Assembly: GCF_028858535.1 (NCBI RefSeq) | Contig: NZ_JAPMOU010000017.1 | Coordinates: forward strand, 59,941-123,940 | DNA: 64,000 bases | From: Spartinivicinus poritis | GTDB lineage: Bacteria > Pseudomonadota > Gammaproteobacteria > Pseudomonadales > Zooshikellaceae | Direction of reading: 5' to 3' | Shown: piece by piece, positions 8,957 through 19,204 of the stretch | Layout of the letters: every line of letters begins with the position of its first letter | Numbering within the stretch: position 1 is the stretch's first letter | The notes under the pieces: model-generated | What the model was told of the DNA's origin: nothing | The model's database searches: none | What the model saw: only the letters and a program-made list of their open reading frames with translations | Program-made: the position numbers and the translations under genes

Positions 8957-9234
8957 CACCCCAATCACCTATTAATATAGGCTCATGAGGCTTCGTCACT
9001 TGATGGCCTCACCTAAAAACCCTTCGCATTGGGTATAGATAGTTAACTATCTGGGAGCGTCTGTTGGTTATCTTGGGAAGTAGAATTGTTGGTCTGTAAG
9101 ATATTGCAGCTGTTAAGCGCTGTGCTGTAGATATGGTAAGCATATCTTTATGTTCGTTATATTGAGTTATGCCTGTCTGTACAGTGCTTTTAGTTAAAAA
9201 TAGTTGTATGTGATAATTTTTTACTGTTAAAGCA

Positions 9235-9591
9235 TTAATTTGCAGATTTGCTGCCTAGTAATTTCATAGAAATAATTCCTGCAGCCAAGATTTTTATAAA
9301 GTTCTCTTGTTTTCTTATTGTTTTCTTTGGCGGACTAAGAATCGGTTTTTTTTCTGGCGTTGGTGTGTTGAAAGTAAATAAATCGCTTGTATCGTTTTGC
9401 TGCTTTTTATGCTTCAGATAGGGTGGTGTATAGATCGCAAGAGATGGTGTTTTTATTGCGTTGAAAAAATAATGGTTTGACAACATTTTGGGCCGCAGTA
9501 TATCCGGGTTAATAAAATAAACAGGAATGGCTTGGACAGCTGTGGGTAAAAAAATGATTACTATGGCTAATAAAGTATGCAACAACTTCAC
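9235..9591 (-). CDS. Hypothetical secreted protein
   Basis: 118 aa, not recognised. Signal peptide 1-21 (hydrophobic core LLAIVIIFLP, cleavage after AVQA). The mature part is short, Pro/Lys-rich (TPTPEKKPILSPPKK), and ends in a mildly hydrophobic stretch (FIKILAAGIISMKLLG). The real start is supported by AGGAG 8 bases upstream of the ATG. A terminator-like hairpin sits just upstream. It stands alone between two long gene-free stretches. Confidence 0.5.
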   Translation of the reverse strand: MKLLHTLLAIVIIFLPTAVQAIPVYFINPDILRPKMLSNHYFFNAIKTPSLAIYTPPYLKHKKQQNDTSDLFTFNTPTPEKKPILSPPKKTIRKQENFIKILAAGIISMKLLGSKSAN

Positions 9592-9610
9592 TGCTTTCTC
9601 CTGGCGGTTA

Positions 9611-9638
9611 AGAAAAAGAAGCCCTGCAGGTGCAGGGC
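9611..9638 (-). terminator. Terminator-shaped hairpin 20 bases upstream of a start codon
   Basis: On the minus strand: GCCCTGCA/TGCAGGGC (perfect 8 bp, 2-base loop) followed by TTCTTTTTCTT. It lies between position 9639 and the ATG at 9591, so it either ends an upstream transcript or acts as an attenuator for the 118-aa gene. Confidence 0.6.
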
Positions 9639-10113
9639 AAAAGTCGTTAGGAAGTAGGTCACGAAATATAACGCAAAGCCTGTTCCAGCTTTGAAAAATG
9701 GTTAAATTTGAAGTGGTTAACGATTTTTGTGTGGCGTATATCTTAGTGGTTGTTAACTAGGCTGACAATGGCAGCGTTCGTCTAATCGCTGATTTTTGTC
9801 TTGGTTTCATTTTTCTTACGATAAAAGTTAATGACAGCAATGCTAAAAAGGCCGGCTACGAAAACTATTGGTAATATTCGCTAGAATTCGGACAAGCGTG
9901 CTGAAAGTCGCTAGTAAGATATACAACAAACACTTTATATTAATTTGAACTGGTTATCTTTTTGTATAGGGGATTTATATTATCCTTCTTCTCAACGTAA
10001 TCTTGTTTATTTAAGAGTTTTATTGGGTTTTTGTTGTAAATTTATTGTTTGTTATTTAATTCTACTGATAATCAATCAACAGTGATTGAAGGGTTATCAT
10101 AAAAAATATTTAT
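9639..10113. other. Gene-free stretch with a possible remnant membrane-anchor frame
   Basis: No intact gene. On the minus strand about 31 codons from 9877 to 9782 have no start codon and encode LPIVFVAGLFSIAVINF followed by YRKKNETKTK, a hydrophobic segment with a basic tail. This looks like the C-terminal anchor of a lost or degraded protein. The right end must contain the promoter of the DUF805 gene. Confidence 0.25.
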
Positions 10114-10518
10114 ATGATTAATCACCCTCAGTGGATGCCATTCGATATTGATAATATCGTAGAAAAGCAAACAGTAGCTAAAAAAATAAGGCTGTCTCGG
10201 CGGCAATTTGCTATACGGTTAGTTGGCTGCTTAGGTCTTTTAACGCTTTTGTCGTTAGTGAGTACTTTTTCTGTAACAAGTAAAGCTAACTTGTTTGCGC
10301 AGATGCTTCTTTTTTTGTTACTGGGCGTATTGCTTGTTAGTGTTGTGGTCTTAGTGAAAGCTGTAATCATGCGACTGCATGATGCCAACATATCCGGAGC
10401 ATTAGCGATAGCTCTGTTACTATTTCCTATAGGCAGCTGCTTTGTATTGACACTGTGTTTCACTCGGCCTGGTACCGAGGGTGATAACTACTTTGGTACA
10501 GATCCAAGGCTCAAATAG
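10114..10518 (+). CDS. DUF805-family membrane protein
   Basis: 134 aa. Three hydrophobic segments (about 34-52, 62-84, 96-113) separate short loops. The RLHDANISG segment and the C-terminal PGTEGDNYFGTDP are the two hallmarks of DUF805 (the YhaH-like family). Function is unknown. A second DUF805 protein follows 200 bases downstream, separated by a terminator, so the two are probably independent transcripts. Confidence 0.75.
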   Translation: MINHPQWMPFDIDNIVEKQTVAKKIRLSRRQFAIRLVGCLGLLTLLSLVSTFSVTSKANLFAQMLLFLLLGVLLVSVVVLVKAVIMRLHDANISGALAIALLLFPIGSCFVLTLCFTRPGTEGDNYFGTDPRLK

Positions 10519-10544
10519 TTTCCCTAAACCTAGCGTTGATGTTA

Positions 10545-10572
10545 GCTGTCTCTTCGGGGGCAGCACTTTTTT
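10545..10572 (+). terminator. UUCG-capped terminator after DUF805 gene
   Basis: GCTGTCTC/GGGGCAGC (8 bp including two G-T pairs) closing a TTCG tetraloop, followed by AC and six Ts. Confidence 0.8.
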
Positions 10573-10720
10573 AAGTTATTTCTCAAGTGTTTCTTAAAGT
10601 TCTGTTTAAAAGCTTTTTACCTCTCCACCGAAGTTGTTCACAAATCAGCCTGAATGTTGTCAACATATACTTTTTGCTTGCATAAGATAGTAACTTGTCA
10701 AAATAGAAGGTATTTGTTGA

Positions 10721-11251
10721 GTGTTTGGAAATAAGCAACAAGTTATTTCTGAAGACCCCCTTGTAGAAGCACAAGATTATGCAAAAGCCAGGTGGTTTTC
10801 TATCAAAGGACGGCTCGGGCGGGCAAGATTTGCTTGCTATTTTCTATCGGTCGTTCTTCCTATCTTCATTGCTATTGATATTGTACAGCTTTTGGCAAAA
10901 ACTCATCAGCCAGGTCTGCTGGATAACGTCATGCGGGAATCTTATATTCCATGGGTAATCATTGCTTGTGCAGTTATCGCTATTTTACCGTTAGTGATTC
11001 AGCGTTTACATGATTTTGGTTGGCCAGCTTGGCTTAGTATAGGGTTGATAATTCCCTTTGCTAACTTACTCGTACTCGTTCACTTGTTTATTGGTGCAGG
11101 ACAAAAGCAGCCAAATCGTTATGGGGCGCCACCAATGCCAAATACTCCAGCTATTTGGATGTTGTTAGGCTGTTTACTCGGTGCGCCATTTCTTTATTTC
11201 TATAAAATCTTCAAAACCTACCTATTGTTTTTACTAATCGCGATATACTAA
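10721..11251 (+). CDS. DUF805-family membrane protein (second)
   Basis: 176 aa. A soluble N-terminal 28 residues are followed by FSIKGRLGRARFACYFL (the usual DUF805 entry motif), hydrophobic segments at about 40-60, 75-95 and 105-125, the conserved RLHDFGWPAW and the loop GAGQKQPNRYGAPP. Unlike typical members it continues into an extra C-terminal hydrophobic segment (residues 143-176). It starts with GTG, with AGAAGG 10 bases upstream. Function unknown. Confidence 0.72.
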   Translation: MFGNKQQVISEDPLVEAQDYAKARWFSIKGRLGRARFACYFLSVVLPIFIAIDIVQLLAKTHQPGLLDNVMRESYIPWVIIACAVIAILPLVIQRLHDFGWPAWLSIGLIIPFANLLVLVHLFIGAGQKQPNRYGAPPMPNTPAIWMLLGCLLGAPFLYFYKIFKTYLLFLLIAIY

Positions 11252-11357
11252 TGATGCATACGTATAGCTAACACGAGTGATTTTTAAGAACAATGAGAGC
11301 AAACCTCAAAATCATTCGTAAAGGGTATAGATCTAGATATATTGATGAGTTAGGAAA

Positions 11358-11798
11358 ATGAAAGTTGGTCAGATTATTAGTTTGATACTGTTATTGGTTG
11401 CTGTGCCAGCTATGTCAGAGCTGTATAAGTGGGTAGATAAGCAAGGGAATGTTCATTATAGTGATAAGCCGCCAGCTAATGCCCAGCAACAGTCAGAAAA
11501 AGTAGAAGTGAAGGTACAGAACACTGACTTTAACTACTTAGATGAAAATGCTAAACGTAAGCAACAACAGATTAACAGAAATCGAGCTATTCAAAAGCAG
11601 CAGCAAGATCGACAGCAAGTTAAGAAAAAAGAGAATCCACGCGAAAAAGCCTGTAGAGAAGCTAAGCAACGTCTAAGCGTGTTGCAAGGTAGAGTTGTTT
11701 TTGTCGATAAAAAGGGCAATGAGTTGAAAGTTACTGAAAAAGAAAGGCAACAACGAGCCAAAGTCCTAGAGCAACAAATTAAAAAATATTGTAAATAA
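11358..11798 (+). CDS. DUF4124-domain envelope protein
   Basis: 146 aa. Signal peptide 1-20 (cleavage after AMS), then ELYKWVDKQGNVHYSDKPP, the DUF4124 core, then a charged Lys/Gln coiled region. Two Cys (CREAKQRL and the final KKYCK) could pair. A paralogue with the same layout is at 54549-54995. Family function is unknown; export to the periplasm is inferred from the signal peptide. Confidence 0.75.
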   Translation: MKVGQIISLILLLVAVPAMSELYKWVDKQGNVHYSDKPPANAQQQSEKVEVKVQNTDFNYLDENAKRKQQQINRNRAIQKQQQDRQQVKKKENPREKACREAKQRLSVLQGRVVFVDKKGNELKVTEKERQQRAKVLEQQIKKYCK

Positions 11799-11843
11799 AG
11801 TACTTTACTCCCCCCTTTGAAAAAGGGGGGAGTAAAGTACTTT
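11797..11843. terminator. Bidirectional terminator: perfect 22-bp inverted repeat
   Basis: Arms 11797-11818 and 11822-11843 are exact reverse complements with a 3-base loop; six C-G pairs sit at the tip and AAAGTAC at the base. It starts inside the stop codon of the DUF4124 gene and precedes the end of acs on the other strand, so it can serve both convergent genes. Confidence 0.75.
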
Positions 11844-11878
11844 GAGTAGGTTTTATGGAATCCAGCCTTTGCTTGAAG

Positions 11879-13816
11879 CTAAGCGTTTTTCCGGTTTTTA
11901 ATTAACGCATCCACCACCGAAGGGTCAGCCAGAGTGCTGGTATCACCCAAGTTCTCCAACTCATTGCCTGCTATTTTGCGTAATATTCGACGCATAATTT
12001 TGCCTGAACGGGTTTTAGGTAGGCCTGCTGTCCACTGAATCAGGTCGGGTTTGGCTATGGCGCCTATTTCTTTGGTAACAAAATCACCTAACTCTTTTAC
12101 TAGTTCTGCTGATGGGTTTGCATCATGCATTGGCATAATATAAGCGTAAATCCCTTGGCCTTTGATAGGGTGCTCATATCCGACAACTGCAGCTTCTGCA
12201 ACAGCATCATGCAGTACTAAAGCACTTTCTATTTCAGCGGTACCTAATCGATGACCGGAAACATTCAGTACGTCGTCAACCCGGCCAGTAATCCAGTAAT
12301 AATCATCTTCATCACGGCGGGCGCCATCACCTGTAAAATACATACCTGGATAGGTGGAATAATAGGTATCAAAACAGCGTTGATGATCTCCATATACGGT
12401 GCGGATTTGGCTGGGCCAGCTGCCAGTGATGACTAAGTTGCCAGAGCCTGGTCCCTCAATAAGTTTTCCTTCATTATCCACCAAAGCGGGTTTTACCCCG
12501 AAGAAAGGCCGAGTAGCAGAACCGGGTTTTAAATCAGTGGCACCAGGTAACGGGGTAATAAGAATAGAGCCCGTTTCGGTTTGCCACCAGGTATCCACAA
12601 TGGGGCAACGGGTTTCGCCTACTACATTGTAATACCACTCCCAGGCTTCCGGGTTAATAGGCTCACCCACGGTACCAAGTATTCTAATGGAATCGCGTTT
12701 AGAGCTGGTTACATAGCTATTGCCTTTGGCCATCAAGGCGCGAATAGCGGTAGGTGCTGTATAGAAAATATTAACCTGGTGCTTATCAACCACCTCCCAA
12801 CAACGTGATGCTGTAGGGTAAGTAGGCACCCCTTCAAACATTAAAGTGGTTGCGCCGTTGGCTAAAGGTCCATAAACGATATAAGAGTGTCCTGTTACCC
12901 AGCCTACATCTGCAGTACACCAGTAAATTTCACCGGGTTGATAGTCAAACACATATTTATGACTCATGGCAGCTTGCAAGATATAGCCACCTGTCGTATG
13001 TAGCACCCCTTTGGGTTTTCCAGTGGAACCGGAGGTGTATAAAATAAAGAGCGGGTCTTCAGCATCCATGATTTCTGGTGGGCAGGAAGAAGCTACATGA
13101 CCACTTAACTCGTGATACCAGATATCTCGCTTTTCATGCCAATCAATTTTTCCATCAGTATGCTTAACAACTATCACCGAATGTACATTAGGGCAGTGCT
13201 CTAGTGCAGTATCGGTATTTTGTTTTAATGGAATGGTTTTGCCACCACGAATGCCTTCATCAGCTGTAATAACCGTTTGGCAATCAGCATCGAGGATACG
13301 ATCTTTTAATGACTCTGGAGAAAAACCACCAAACACCACGGAATGGATAGCACCAATTCGAGTACAAGCGAGCATGGCATAAACGACTTCAGGGATCATT
13401 GGCATATAAATACATACTCGGTCGCCTTTTTTAACCCCACGTTCTTTTAGTACATTGGCAAACCGGCAAACGTTTTCATACAATGCTTGATAGGTAATCT
13501 TCTTATCATCTTTGGGGTCGTCACCTTCCCAAATAATGGCAATATCGTTGGCCTTTTCAGGTAGGTGGCGGTCAATACAGTTGTAACTTACATTTAACTT
13601 ACCACCAATAAACCAGGCTGCTAGTCCTTCCTTGAAGTCGCTTTCATGCACTTTTTCCCAAGGCGTAAACCAGGTTAAAAACTTTTCAGCCTGCTCAGCC
13701 CAGAAAGTCTCTGGCTGCTCAATAGAGGCTTGGTACATTTGTAGATATTGCTCATTGGTAATATGCGTCTGAGCTTTTATTGAGTCCTTAACCTTATGGT
13801 TTTTAATTTGGTACAT
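11879..13816 (-). CDS. acs: Acetyl-CoA synthetase
   Basis: 645 aa, full length. Converts acetate, ATP and CoA to acetyl-CoA through acetyl-AMP. Visible motifs: [11 protein letters not shown] (260-270), the P-loop-like adenylate-forming signature; [30 protein letters not shown]; and RSGKIMRR with Lys606, the conserved lysine acetylated by Pat-type enzymes. No signal peptide. It lies near the pan/pcnB/cbr block, as in Pseudomonas, and acetate use there is linked to CbrAB/Crc, but no site for that is visible here. Confidence 0.97.
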   Translation of the reverse strand: MYQIKNHKVKDSIKAQTHITNEQYLQMYQASIEQPETFWAEQAEKFLTWFTPWEKVHESDFKEGLAAWFIGGKLNVSYNCIDRHLPEKANDIAIIWEGDDPKDDKKITYQALYENVCRFANVLKERGVKKGDRVCIYMPMIPEVVYAMLACTRIGAIHSVVFGGFSPESLKDRILDADCQTVITADEGIRGGKTIPLKQNTDTALEHCPNVHSVIVVKHTDGKIDWHEKRDIWYHELSGHVASSCPPEIMDAEDPLFILYTSGSTGKPKGVLHTTGGYILQAAMSHKYVFDYQPGEIYWCTADVGWVTGHSYIVYGPLANGATTLMFEGVPTYPTASRCWEVVDKHQVNIFYTAPTAIRALMAKGNSYVTSSKRDSIRILGTVGEPINPEAWEWYYNVVGETRCPIVDTWWQTETGSILITPLPGATDLKPGSATRPFFGVKPALVDNEGKLIEGPGSGNLVITGSWPSQIRTVYGDHQRCFDTYYSTYPGMYFTGDGARRDEDDYYWITGRVDDVLNVSGHRLGTAEIESALVLHDAVAEAAVVGYEHPIKGQGIYAYIMPMHDANPSAELVKELGDFVTKEIGAIAKPDLIQWTAGLPKTRSGKIMRRILRKIAGNELENLGDTSTLADPSVVDALIKNRKNA

Positions 13817-13979
13817 AACGCAGTAATCCTTGTTGTTATTTTTTCATATGGCCAGATTGTTGCTGAAAACTAGCTCCATCAATAGCTCTGTTGCTCTGCT
13901 AAAGGCTTTTATAGAGCATACCCTAACCAATACTCTAAATTTCGGTCAAGCCAAGAAGCAACTTATAATCTGTATGGGC

Positions 13980-14753
13980 TTATCTCTCTGCCTTAGCTTT
14001 ATATTCTTCAATCAGTCCTTCTTGTCGCATTTTTTTCAGGACGACAGAAAGTTTGGGGGCTAGTGTTTTATGTTTTTTATGTAAAAAAGCATGGGCGGGT
14101 GTTTTCTCCATGATACCTGCTCGATAAAACGTTACGTTTTGGAACTGGCTTTTATTAAGTTGAAATGTGATGTTTTGTTGAACGTCTATAAATACCTGTG
14201 TTCTGCCAGCAGCAACTTGCTCTAATCCTTGTTTTGATGATTCTGAGATCATCAGTCTGGCTGGAGGAAGCAGAGTAGGTAGAACTGACTCAGTTCTTTT
14301 AACACCACGCCTGTAGCCTATTCTGTAGTTATTATTTTTCAGACTGCCCCAGCCATCAAGTTTGATGTTGGGATCAATACCATAGGCAGAAAAGTAGATA
14401 GCAAAGTGAGGCTCTTCCACCCGGATAAGGTTGGGGTGTTTATTGGCATAATCTGCCACTCTATGAATTTCACCATCCACAATGCCTTGGTCTGATAGCT
14501 GACTGGAACGCTTGGCTGGGTAGCCATTATATTTGAGGGTGTAGCCAAGCCTTTTAAAAGCCTCAGTGTAGATAAGAGTTAACCATTTTCCATAAAAAGA
14601 GTTCTTTGTCCCTATGCTACCTGATAGGGTAATTATCTTTTTGGTTTCTGCGCAACTTACCGTACTAGTATAAAGCCCATTAGCACTAATCATTAGCCAA
14701 TATATAAGGCATTTGGGGCTAAAAATAGTGTGTGCAGACTTTTTGGCTCTCAT
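13980..14753 (-). CDS. Periplasmic solute-binding protein, family 3 type
   Basis: 257 aa. An N-terminal basic stretch and hydrophobic core (CLIYWLMISANGLYT) end in a signal cleavage near VSCAE. The mature part matches SBP_bac_3-like proteins: GKWLTLIYTEAFKRLGY, AKRSSQLSDQGIVDGEIHRV and a C-terminal LKKMRQEGLIEEY. No transporter genes are adjacent, so it is an orphan binding protein; many such orphans in marine gammaproteobacteria have no known partner. Ligand unknown. A later Met (MISANGL) is an alternative start. Confidence 0.7.
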   Translation of the reverse strand: MRAKKSAHTIFSPKCLIYWLMISANGLYTSTVSCAETKKIITLSGSIGTKNSFYGKWLTLIYTEAFKRLGYTLKYNGYPAKRSSQLSDQGIVDGEIHRVADYANKHPNLIRVEEPHFAIYFSAYGIDPNIKLDGWGSLKNNNYRIGYRRGVKRTESVLPTLLPPARLMISESSKQGLEQVAAGRTQVFIDVQQNITFQLNKSQFQNVTFYRAGIMEKTPAHAFLHKKHKTLAPKLSVVLKKMRQEGLIEEYKAKAER

Positions 14754-14868
14754 GAGTATTGATATAGCTCATTTTGCATGCCTGTTATTCTATGTCGGAC
14801 ACTAAATTTACTTTCTGCATCCTTTTGCAACACCCTAATAAGGTAGAAGGGTTCAGTTGTTTAGCCTG

Positions 14869-16554
14869 TTACTCCTGATTAATTTCCCTAAACAGCGAAA
14901 TTAATCCATTGGTAGAGCTATCCAGATCAAGAGGGCTATCAGCATCTTTTAATTTAGGGAATAAAGTGTTGCCTAATTGCTTGCCTAATTCCACACCCCA
15001 CTGGTCAAAAGAGTTCACCTGCCACAATACACCTTGAGTAAATACCTTATGCTCATAAAGAGCAACCAAAGCCCCCAAGGTTTCTGGAGTGACTTTCGAC
15101 ATTAAAATCATGTTGCTGGGGCGGTTGCCTGGAATGACTTTATGGGGAGCTAATTTCTCGACTTCTTCAGCGCTTAAGCCTTGCTCGGCTAATTCGGCTT
15201 TAGCTTCATCCAGTGTTTTACCTGCCATTAGAGCCTGGCTTTGGCTGAGTGCATTAGCAAATAACCACGGGTGGTGGTCGCCAATAGCATTATGGCTTTG
15301 CGCGGGTACTACAAAATCGACAGGAATTAACTGGGTGCCTTGATGCAGTAACTGATGGTAAGCATGTTGGCCATTGGTGCCAGTATCACCCCAAATAACT
15401 GGGCCAGAACTATAAGACAGAATTTCCCCATCATGATTAACCGACTTACCATTACTTTCCATATCTACCTGTTGTAAATGGTTGGGTAATTCACTTAGAT
15501 ATTGGTCATAAGGTAATACAGCATGTGCTGTAGCACCGTGGTAGTTGTGGTACCACACACCAATTAAGCCTAATAAAGCAGGCATATTTTCGGTGATAGG
15601 GGCAGTTCGGAAATGCTCATCCATTTGATAAGCGCCTTTTAGTAAGGCTTCGAAATTAGCAAAACCCAGAGTCAGAGCAATGGGTAAACCGATAGCAGAC
15701 CACAGCGAATAGCGGCCACCCACCCAATCACACATTGGATAAATATTGTCGGGGTGAATACCAAACTCGACGGCTTTATTTACATTGCTGGAAACCGCTA
15801 AAAAGTGTTTGGCAATATCTTCGGCTTTAGCGCCTTGATCTAGCATCCACTGACGACAGGTTTCGGCATTGAGTTTAGTTTCTATTGTGGAGAATGATTT
15901 GGAAGCAACTATAAATAAGCTGGTTTCTGGATCAATATGCTTAAAGGCTTCAGCAACATCATTAGGGTCAATATTGGCAATATAATGATGTTTAATATCT
16001 GGCTTAATATAAGGCGTAAGCCCTTCAATAATCATTTTGGGGCCTAAGAAAGAGCCGCCAATCCCAATATTGATAATATGCTTAATCGGTTTATCCGTGT
16101 AACCGCGCCATTTACCAGAATGCACCTGTTGAGTTAGCGTTTCAATTTTCGCTAATGTGGCTTTAATTTCAGGCATTACATCCTGGCCATCAACCAAAAT
16201 AGCCTCATCGTCTTGCTTACGTAAAGCCATATGCAATGCAGGACGCTGCTCTGTGTGGTTGACTTTATCTCCTTGGAATAAGCTTTTGATAGCAGCAGGT
16301 AATTTTGCATCTTCCGCTAGCTTACCCAGCAATTGCAGAGTTTCTGACGTGATCAGGTTTTTAGAGTAATCTAAAAACAGCCCAGCAGCTTTCAGCGAAA
16401 ACTGCTCAAACCGTTTGCTGTCTTCAGCAAACAATGCTTTTAAATTGGTTTTATCTAATGCTTGTTTTTCTTGCAACAAGGCATCAGATGATGGGTATTG
16501 GCTAAGGGGGGTGACACCACTAATAGTACGATTACTCTGATTAAGCATATCCAT
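14869..16554 (-). CDS. pgi: Glucose-6-phosphate isomerase
   Basis: 561 aa cytosolic enzyme interconverting glucose-6-P and fructose-6-P. Motifs: GIGGSFLGPKM, VASKSFSTIETKLNAETCR, the PGI signature region SLWSAIGLPIAL, ESNGKSVNHDG, and QSHNAIGDHHPWLFAN containing the active-site His. A second Met two codons in (MLNQS) has better spacing from AAGGAA and may be the true start. It is 11 bases downstream of panD, consistent with co-transcription. Confidence 0.96.
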   Translation of the reverse strand: MDMLNQSNRTISGVTPLSQYPSSDALLQEKQALDKTNLKALFAEDSKRFEQFSLKAAGLFLDYSKNLITSETLQLLGKLAEDAKLPAAIKSLFQGDKVNHTEQRPALHMALRKQDDEAILVDGQDVMPEIKATLAKIETLTQQVHSGKWRGYTDKPIKHIINIGIGGSFLGPKMIIEGLTPYIKPDIKHHYIANIDPNDVAEAFKHIDPETSLFIVASKSFSTIETKLNAETCRQWMLDQGAKAEDIAKHFLAVSSNVNKAVEFGIHPDNIYPMCDWVGGRYSLWSAIGLPIALTLGFANFEALLKGAYQMDEHFRTAPITENMPALLGLIGVWYHNYHGATAHAVLPYDQYLSELPNHLQQVDMESNGKSVNHDGEILSYSSGPVIWGDTGTNGQHAYHQLLHQGTQLIPVDFVVPAQSHNAIGDHHPWLFANALSQSQALMAGKTLDEAKAELAEQGLSAEEVEKLAPHKVIPGNRPSNMILMSKVTPETLGALVALYEHKVFTQGVLWQVNSFDQWGVELGKQLGNTLFPKLKDADSPLDLDSSTNGLISLFREINQE

Positions 16555-16565
16555 CTATTCCTTAA

Positions 16566-16946
16566 TTAAGCTAATTGTACTGGAATGGCATTAGCTGTGT
16601 GGCTGACTTCATTCCCTTCTGCCATGTAAATTAAAGCAGGCTTAAAGTTTTCCAGCTCGTGCTCTTCAAAGTTAGCATAAGCACAAATAATCACTCGGTC
16701 ACCGACACTGGCTTTATGGGCAGCAGCACCATTAACAGAGATAATTTTTGAGCCTTCTTCACCACGAATGGCATAGGTGGTAAAGCGCTCGCCATTTGCC
16801 AGGTTATATATCTGAATTTGCTCGTATTCGCGGATGCCTGCCATATCCAGCAGTTCACCATCAATGGCACAAGAACCTTCGTATTCTAGTACAGCATGAG
16901 TGACACGAGCTTGATGAAGCTTAGCTTTTAGCATGATAGATTGCAT
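16566..16946 (-). CDS. panD: Aspartate 1-decarboxylase proenzyme
   Basis: 126 aa pyruvoyl enzyme making beta-alanine for pantothenate. It self-cleaves between Gly24 and Ser25, seen here as [28 protein letters not shown] is the conserved beta-barrel segment. It lies 16 bases after panC, so beta-alanine supply and its use by PanC are encoded together. Confidence 0.97.
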   Translation of the reverse strand: MQSIMLKAKLHQARVTHAVLEYEGSCAIDGELLDMAGIREYEQIQIYNLANGERFTTYAIRGEEGSKIISVNGAAAHKASVGDRVIICAYANFEEHELENFKPALIYMAEGNEVSHTANAIPVQLA

Positions 16947-16962
16947 GGAAATGGATCCTAAG

Positions 16963-17811
16963 TTAGTTGATGTCTACTTGAGTATTGTCAATTAAGCGGG
17001 CTTTACCCAAGTAAGCAGCTGCTAAAATAACCAGGGATTTATCCTGCTGGGTAGCAGGTAGCAGTGTTTCGCGGTTACAAATATCGAGGTAATCAGGCTT
17101 AAACCCAGCTTGGGCTAAACGAGCGATGCCATCCCGTAAAATATGATCGTAAGGTCGGCCTGAAAGTACTTCGTGTTTGGCATTTTCCAGCATTTGATTT
17201 AATGCTGGAGCGATAGCTAATTCTTGCTGGGTGAGATAACCATTCCGAGAGCTTAGCGCTAAGCCTTCTTCATTTCTGGCAATGGGAGCGCCAACCACTT
17301 TAACCGGCATGCATAGGTCGTTGACCATACTGCGAATCACGGCCAGTTGTTGAAAGTCTTTTTCCCCAAACACGGCTACATCGGGTTGTATGATATTAAA
17401 AAGCTTGCAAACAATCGTCGCGACACCGGTAAAGTGGCCAGGACGGCTTTTACCGCAATGTAAATTTGATAAATGGGCTACGGCAACTGAGGTATGATGC
17501 TCCATGCCGTAGGGGTAGATTTCGTTGCTAGATGGGGCGAACAATAAATCAACCGCTTGTTCTTTTAATTGCGCTTGGTCTTCCGCTAGTGTTTTAGGAT
17601 AAGACTCTAAATCTTCATTAGCACCAAACTGTAGTGGGTTGACATAAATACTGGCAATCACTATGTCAGCTTGTTCGCGGGCTTTATGGATTAAGGATAA
17701 ATGCCCATCATGCAGATTACCCATGGTGGGGACAAAACCGATGGTTTTACCACTAGCCTTAGCCTCTGAAATAAAGGTCTGTACTTCATTAATGCTATAA
17801 ACAGTCTTCAT
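16963..17811 (-). CDS. panC: Pantothenate synthetase
   Basis: 282 aa; joins pantoate and beta-alanine with ATP. Motifs: [15 protein letters not shown] (HIGH-like nucleotide site), [41 protein letters not shown] and SSRNGYL (KMSKS-like). The ATG overlaps the panB stop as ATGA, indicating translational coupling. Confidence 0.97.
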   Translation of the reverse strand: MKTVYSINEVQTFISEAKASGKTIGFVPTMGNLHDGHLSLIHKAREQADIVIASIYVNPLQFGANEDLESYPKTLAEDQAQLKEQAVDLLFAPSSNEIYPYGMEHHTSVAVAHLSNLHCGKSRPGHFTGVATIVCKLFNIIQPDVAVFGEKDFQQLAVIRSMVNDLCMPVKVVGAPIARNEEGLALSSRNGYLTQQELAIAPALNQMLENAKHEVLSGRPYDHILRDGIARLAQAGFKPDYLDICNRETLLPATQQDKSLVILAAAYLGKARLIDNTQVDIN

Positions 17812-18605
17812 GCTTTAAACTCATGCTCTGCGGCAGGAAATGTACGGCTTTTGACGGCAGTCACATAGTTTTCGATAGCAGCCTGAATAGAATCAGCTCC
17901 TGCCATAAAGTTTTTCACAAAGCGGGGGGATTTCCCTGGAGAGATACCTAACATATCGTGCAGTACCAGTACCTGGCTATCGGTAGCTGCACCTGCACCA
18001 ATACCAATTACTGGAACTGAGACTGATTCGGTAATGGCTTGAGCGAGTGGACTGGGGACGCACTCAAGAACAAATAATGATGCTCCCGCTTGTTCTAGGG
18101 CTTTGACATCTTCAAGCATGGCTTTGGCTGCTTGTTCTTCTCGGCCTTGCACTTTATAACCGCCAAAAACATTCACCGACTGGGGGGTTAAACCTAGGTG
18201 TAGGCAACTGGGAATACCATTACGGGTTAACTGTTGTACTGTTTCACACAGCCATTTTCCCCCTTCGAATTTCACGACTTGAGCTCCTGCGCGCATTAAC
18301 TTGGCGGCATTTTCCAGGGCATTGGCTGGTGTATCAAAGGTCATAAAAGGCAGGTCTGCAATAATGAGAGAGCCTTGGTTACCTTTTGCCACACATGTTG
18401 TGTGGTAGCACATGTCTTCTATGGTGGCAGGCAGAGTTGAGTCGTTGCCTTGCAACACCATACCCAGCGAATCACCCACCAAGATTACTTCCACACCAGC
18501 AGTGCTAACAACCTGAGCAAAGGTTGCGTCATAGGCAGTTAACGTCGCAAACTTTTCTCTGTTTTGCTTAATTTTGTTTAGTGTAGTTAGGGTGATATTG
18601 GCCAT
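17808..18605 (-). CDS. panB: 3-methyl-2-oxobutanoate hydroxymethyltransferase
   Basis: 265 aa; makes ketopantoate from 2-oxoisovalerate and methylene-THF. Motifs: [20 protein letters not shown] (metal site), [20 protein letters not shown] and [23 protein letters not shown]. First of the panB-panC-panD-pgi string. 83 bases separate it from folK upstream. Confidence 0.97.
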   Translation of the reverse strand: MANITLTTLNKIKQNREKFATLTAYDATFAQVVSTAGVEVILVGDSLGMVLQGNDSTLPATIEDMCYHTTCVAKGNQGSLIIADLPFMTFDTPANALENAAKLMRAGAQVVKFEGGKWLCETVQQLTRNGIPSCLHLGLTPQSVNVFGGYKVQGREEQAAKAMLEDVKALEQAGASLFVLECVPSPLAQAITESVSVPVIGIGAGAATDSQVLVLHDMLGISPGKSPRFVKNFMAGADSIQAAIENYVTAVKSRTFPAAEHEFKA

Positions 18606-18688
18606 AACAAACTCACAGACTTTTGCAGAATTTTGGCTGGATTATACGAAATGTTATTAGGATGTCGCATTGGACTAGCTAAGTAGCC

Positions 18689-19204
18689 CTAACGGGTCAA
18701 CGTTACCCCTTCTAATAGGCTAATGCCAGTCTTTGAACAGTTTGCAGCTAATTCTTTAACAGACTCACCAGTCGGTAGTTGCAAGTTTGGAGCGATGTCT
18801 TGCAAAGGGAGTAGTACAAAGTTGCGAACAGTCAGTTGATAGTGGGGAACGGTTAATCGGTCTGAGCTGATAACCTCTTCACCATAAAGCAGTAAGTCGA
18901 TATCCAGTGTACGAGGCCCCCAACGAATATCACGAACACGCCCTTGCTCGAACTCAATGGTTTGGGTGTGATCCAGTAACTCCAATGGTGCAAGTTGAGT
19001 ATCGATAGCAACAACTGCATTTATATAATCTGGTTGGCCTTCAGGCCCTACAGGATCACTTTGGTATACTGGCGAAACTGCTACCAGGGTCGTATTGGGC
19101 AATTTCCCAGTGGCACTTACTGCTTCAATTAATTGCTGAATCGGGCTGGACAGGTTGCTGCCAAGCCCAAGATAACAGCGAGAGTAATCGCTGTTCTTAT
19201 TCAC
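18689..19204 (-). CDS. folK: HPPK: 2-amino-4-hydroxy-6-hydroxymethyldihydropteridine pyrophosphokinase
   Basis: 171 aa; pyrophosphorylates hydroxymethyldihydropterin in folate synthesis. CYLGLGSNL begins the fold; RDIRWGPRTLDIDLLLYG is the HPPK signature with the two Mg-binding Asp. Its GTG start overlaps the pcnB stop (GTGA), so it depends on pcnB translation. Confidence 0.96.
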   Translation of the reverse strand: MNKNSDYSRCYLGLGSNLSSPIQQLIEAVSATGKLPNTTLVAVSPVYQSDPVGPEGQPDYINAVVAIDTQLAPLELLDHTQTIEFEQGRVRDIRWGPRTLDIDLLLYGEEVISSDRLTVPHYQLTVRNFVLLPLQDIAPNLQLPTGESVKELAANCSKTGISLLEGVTLTR

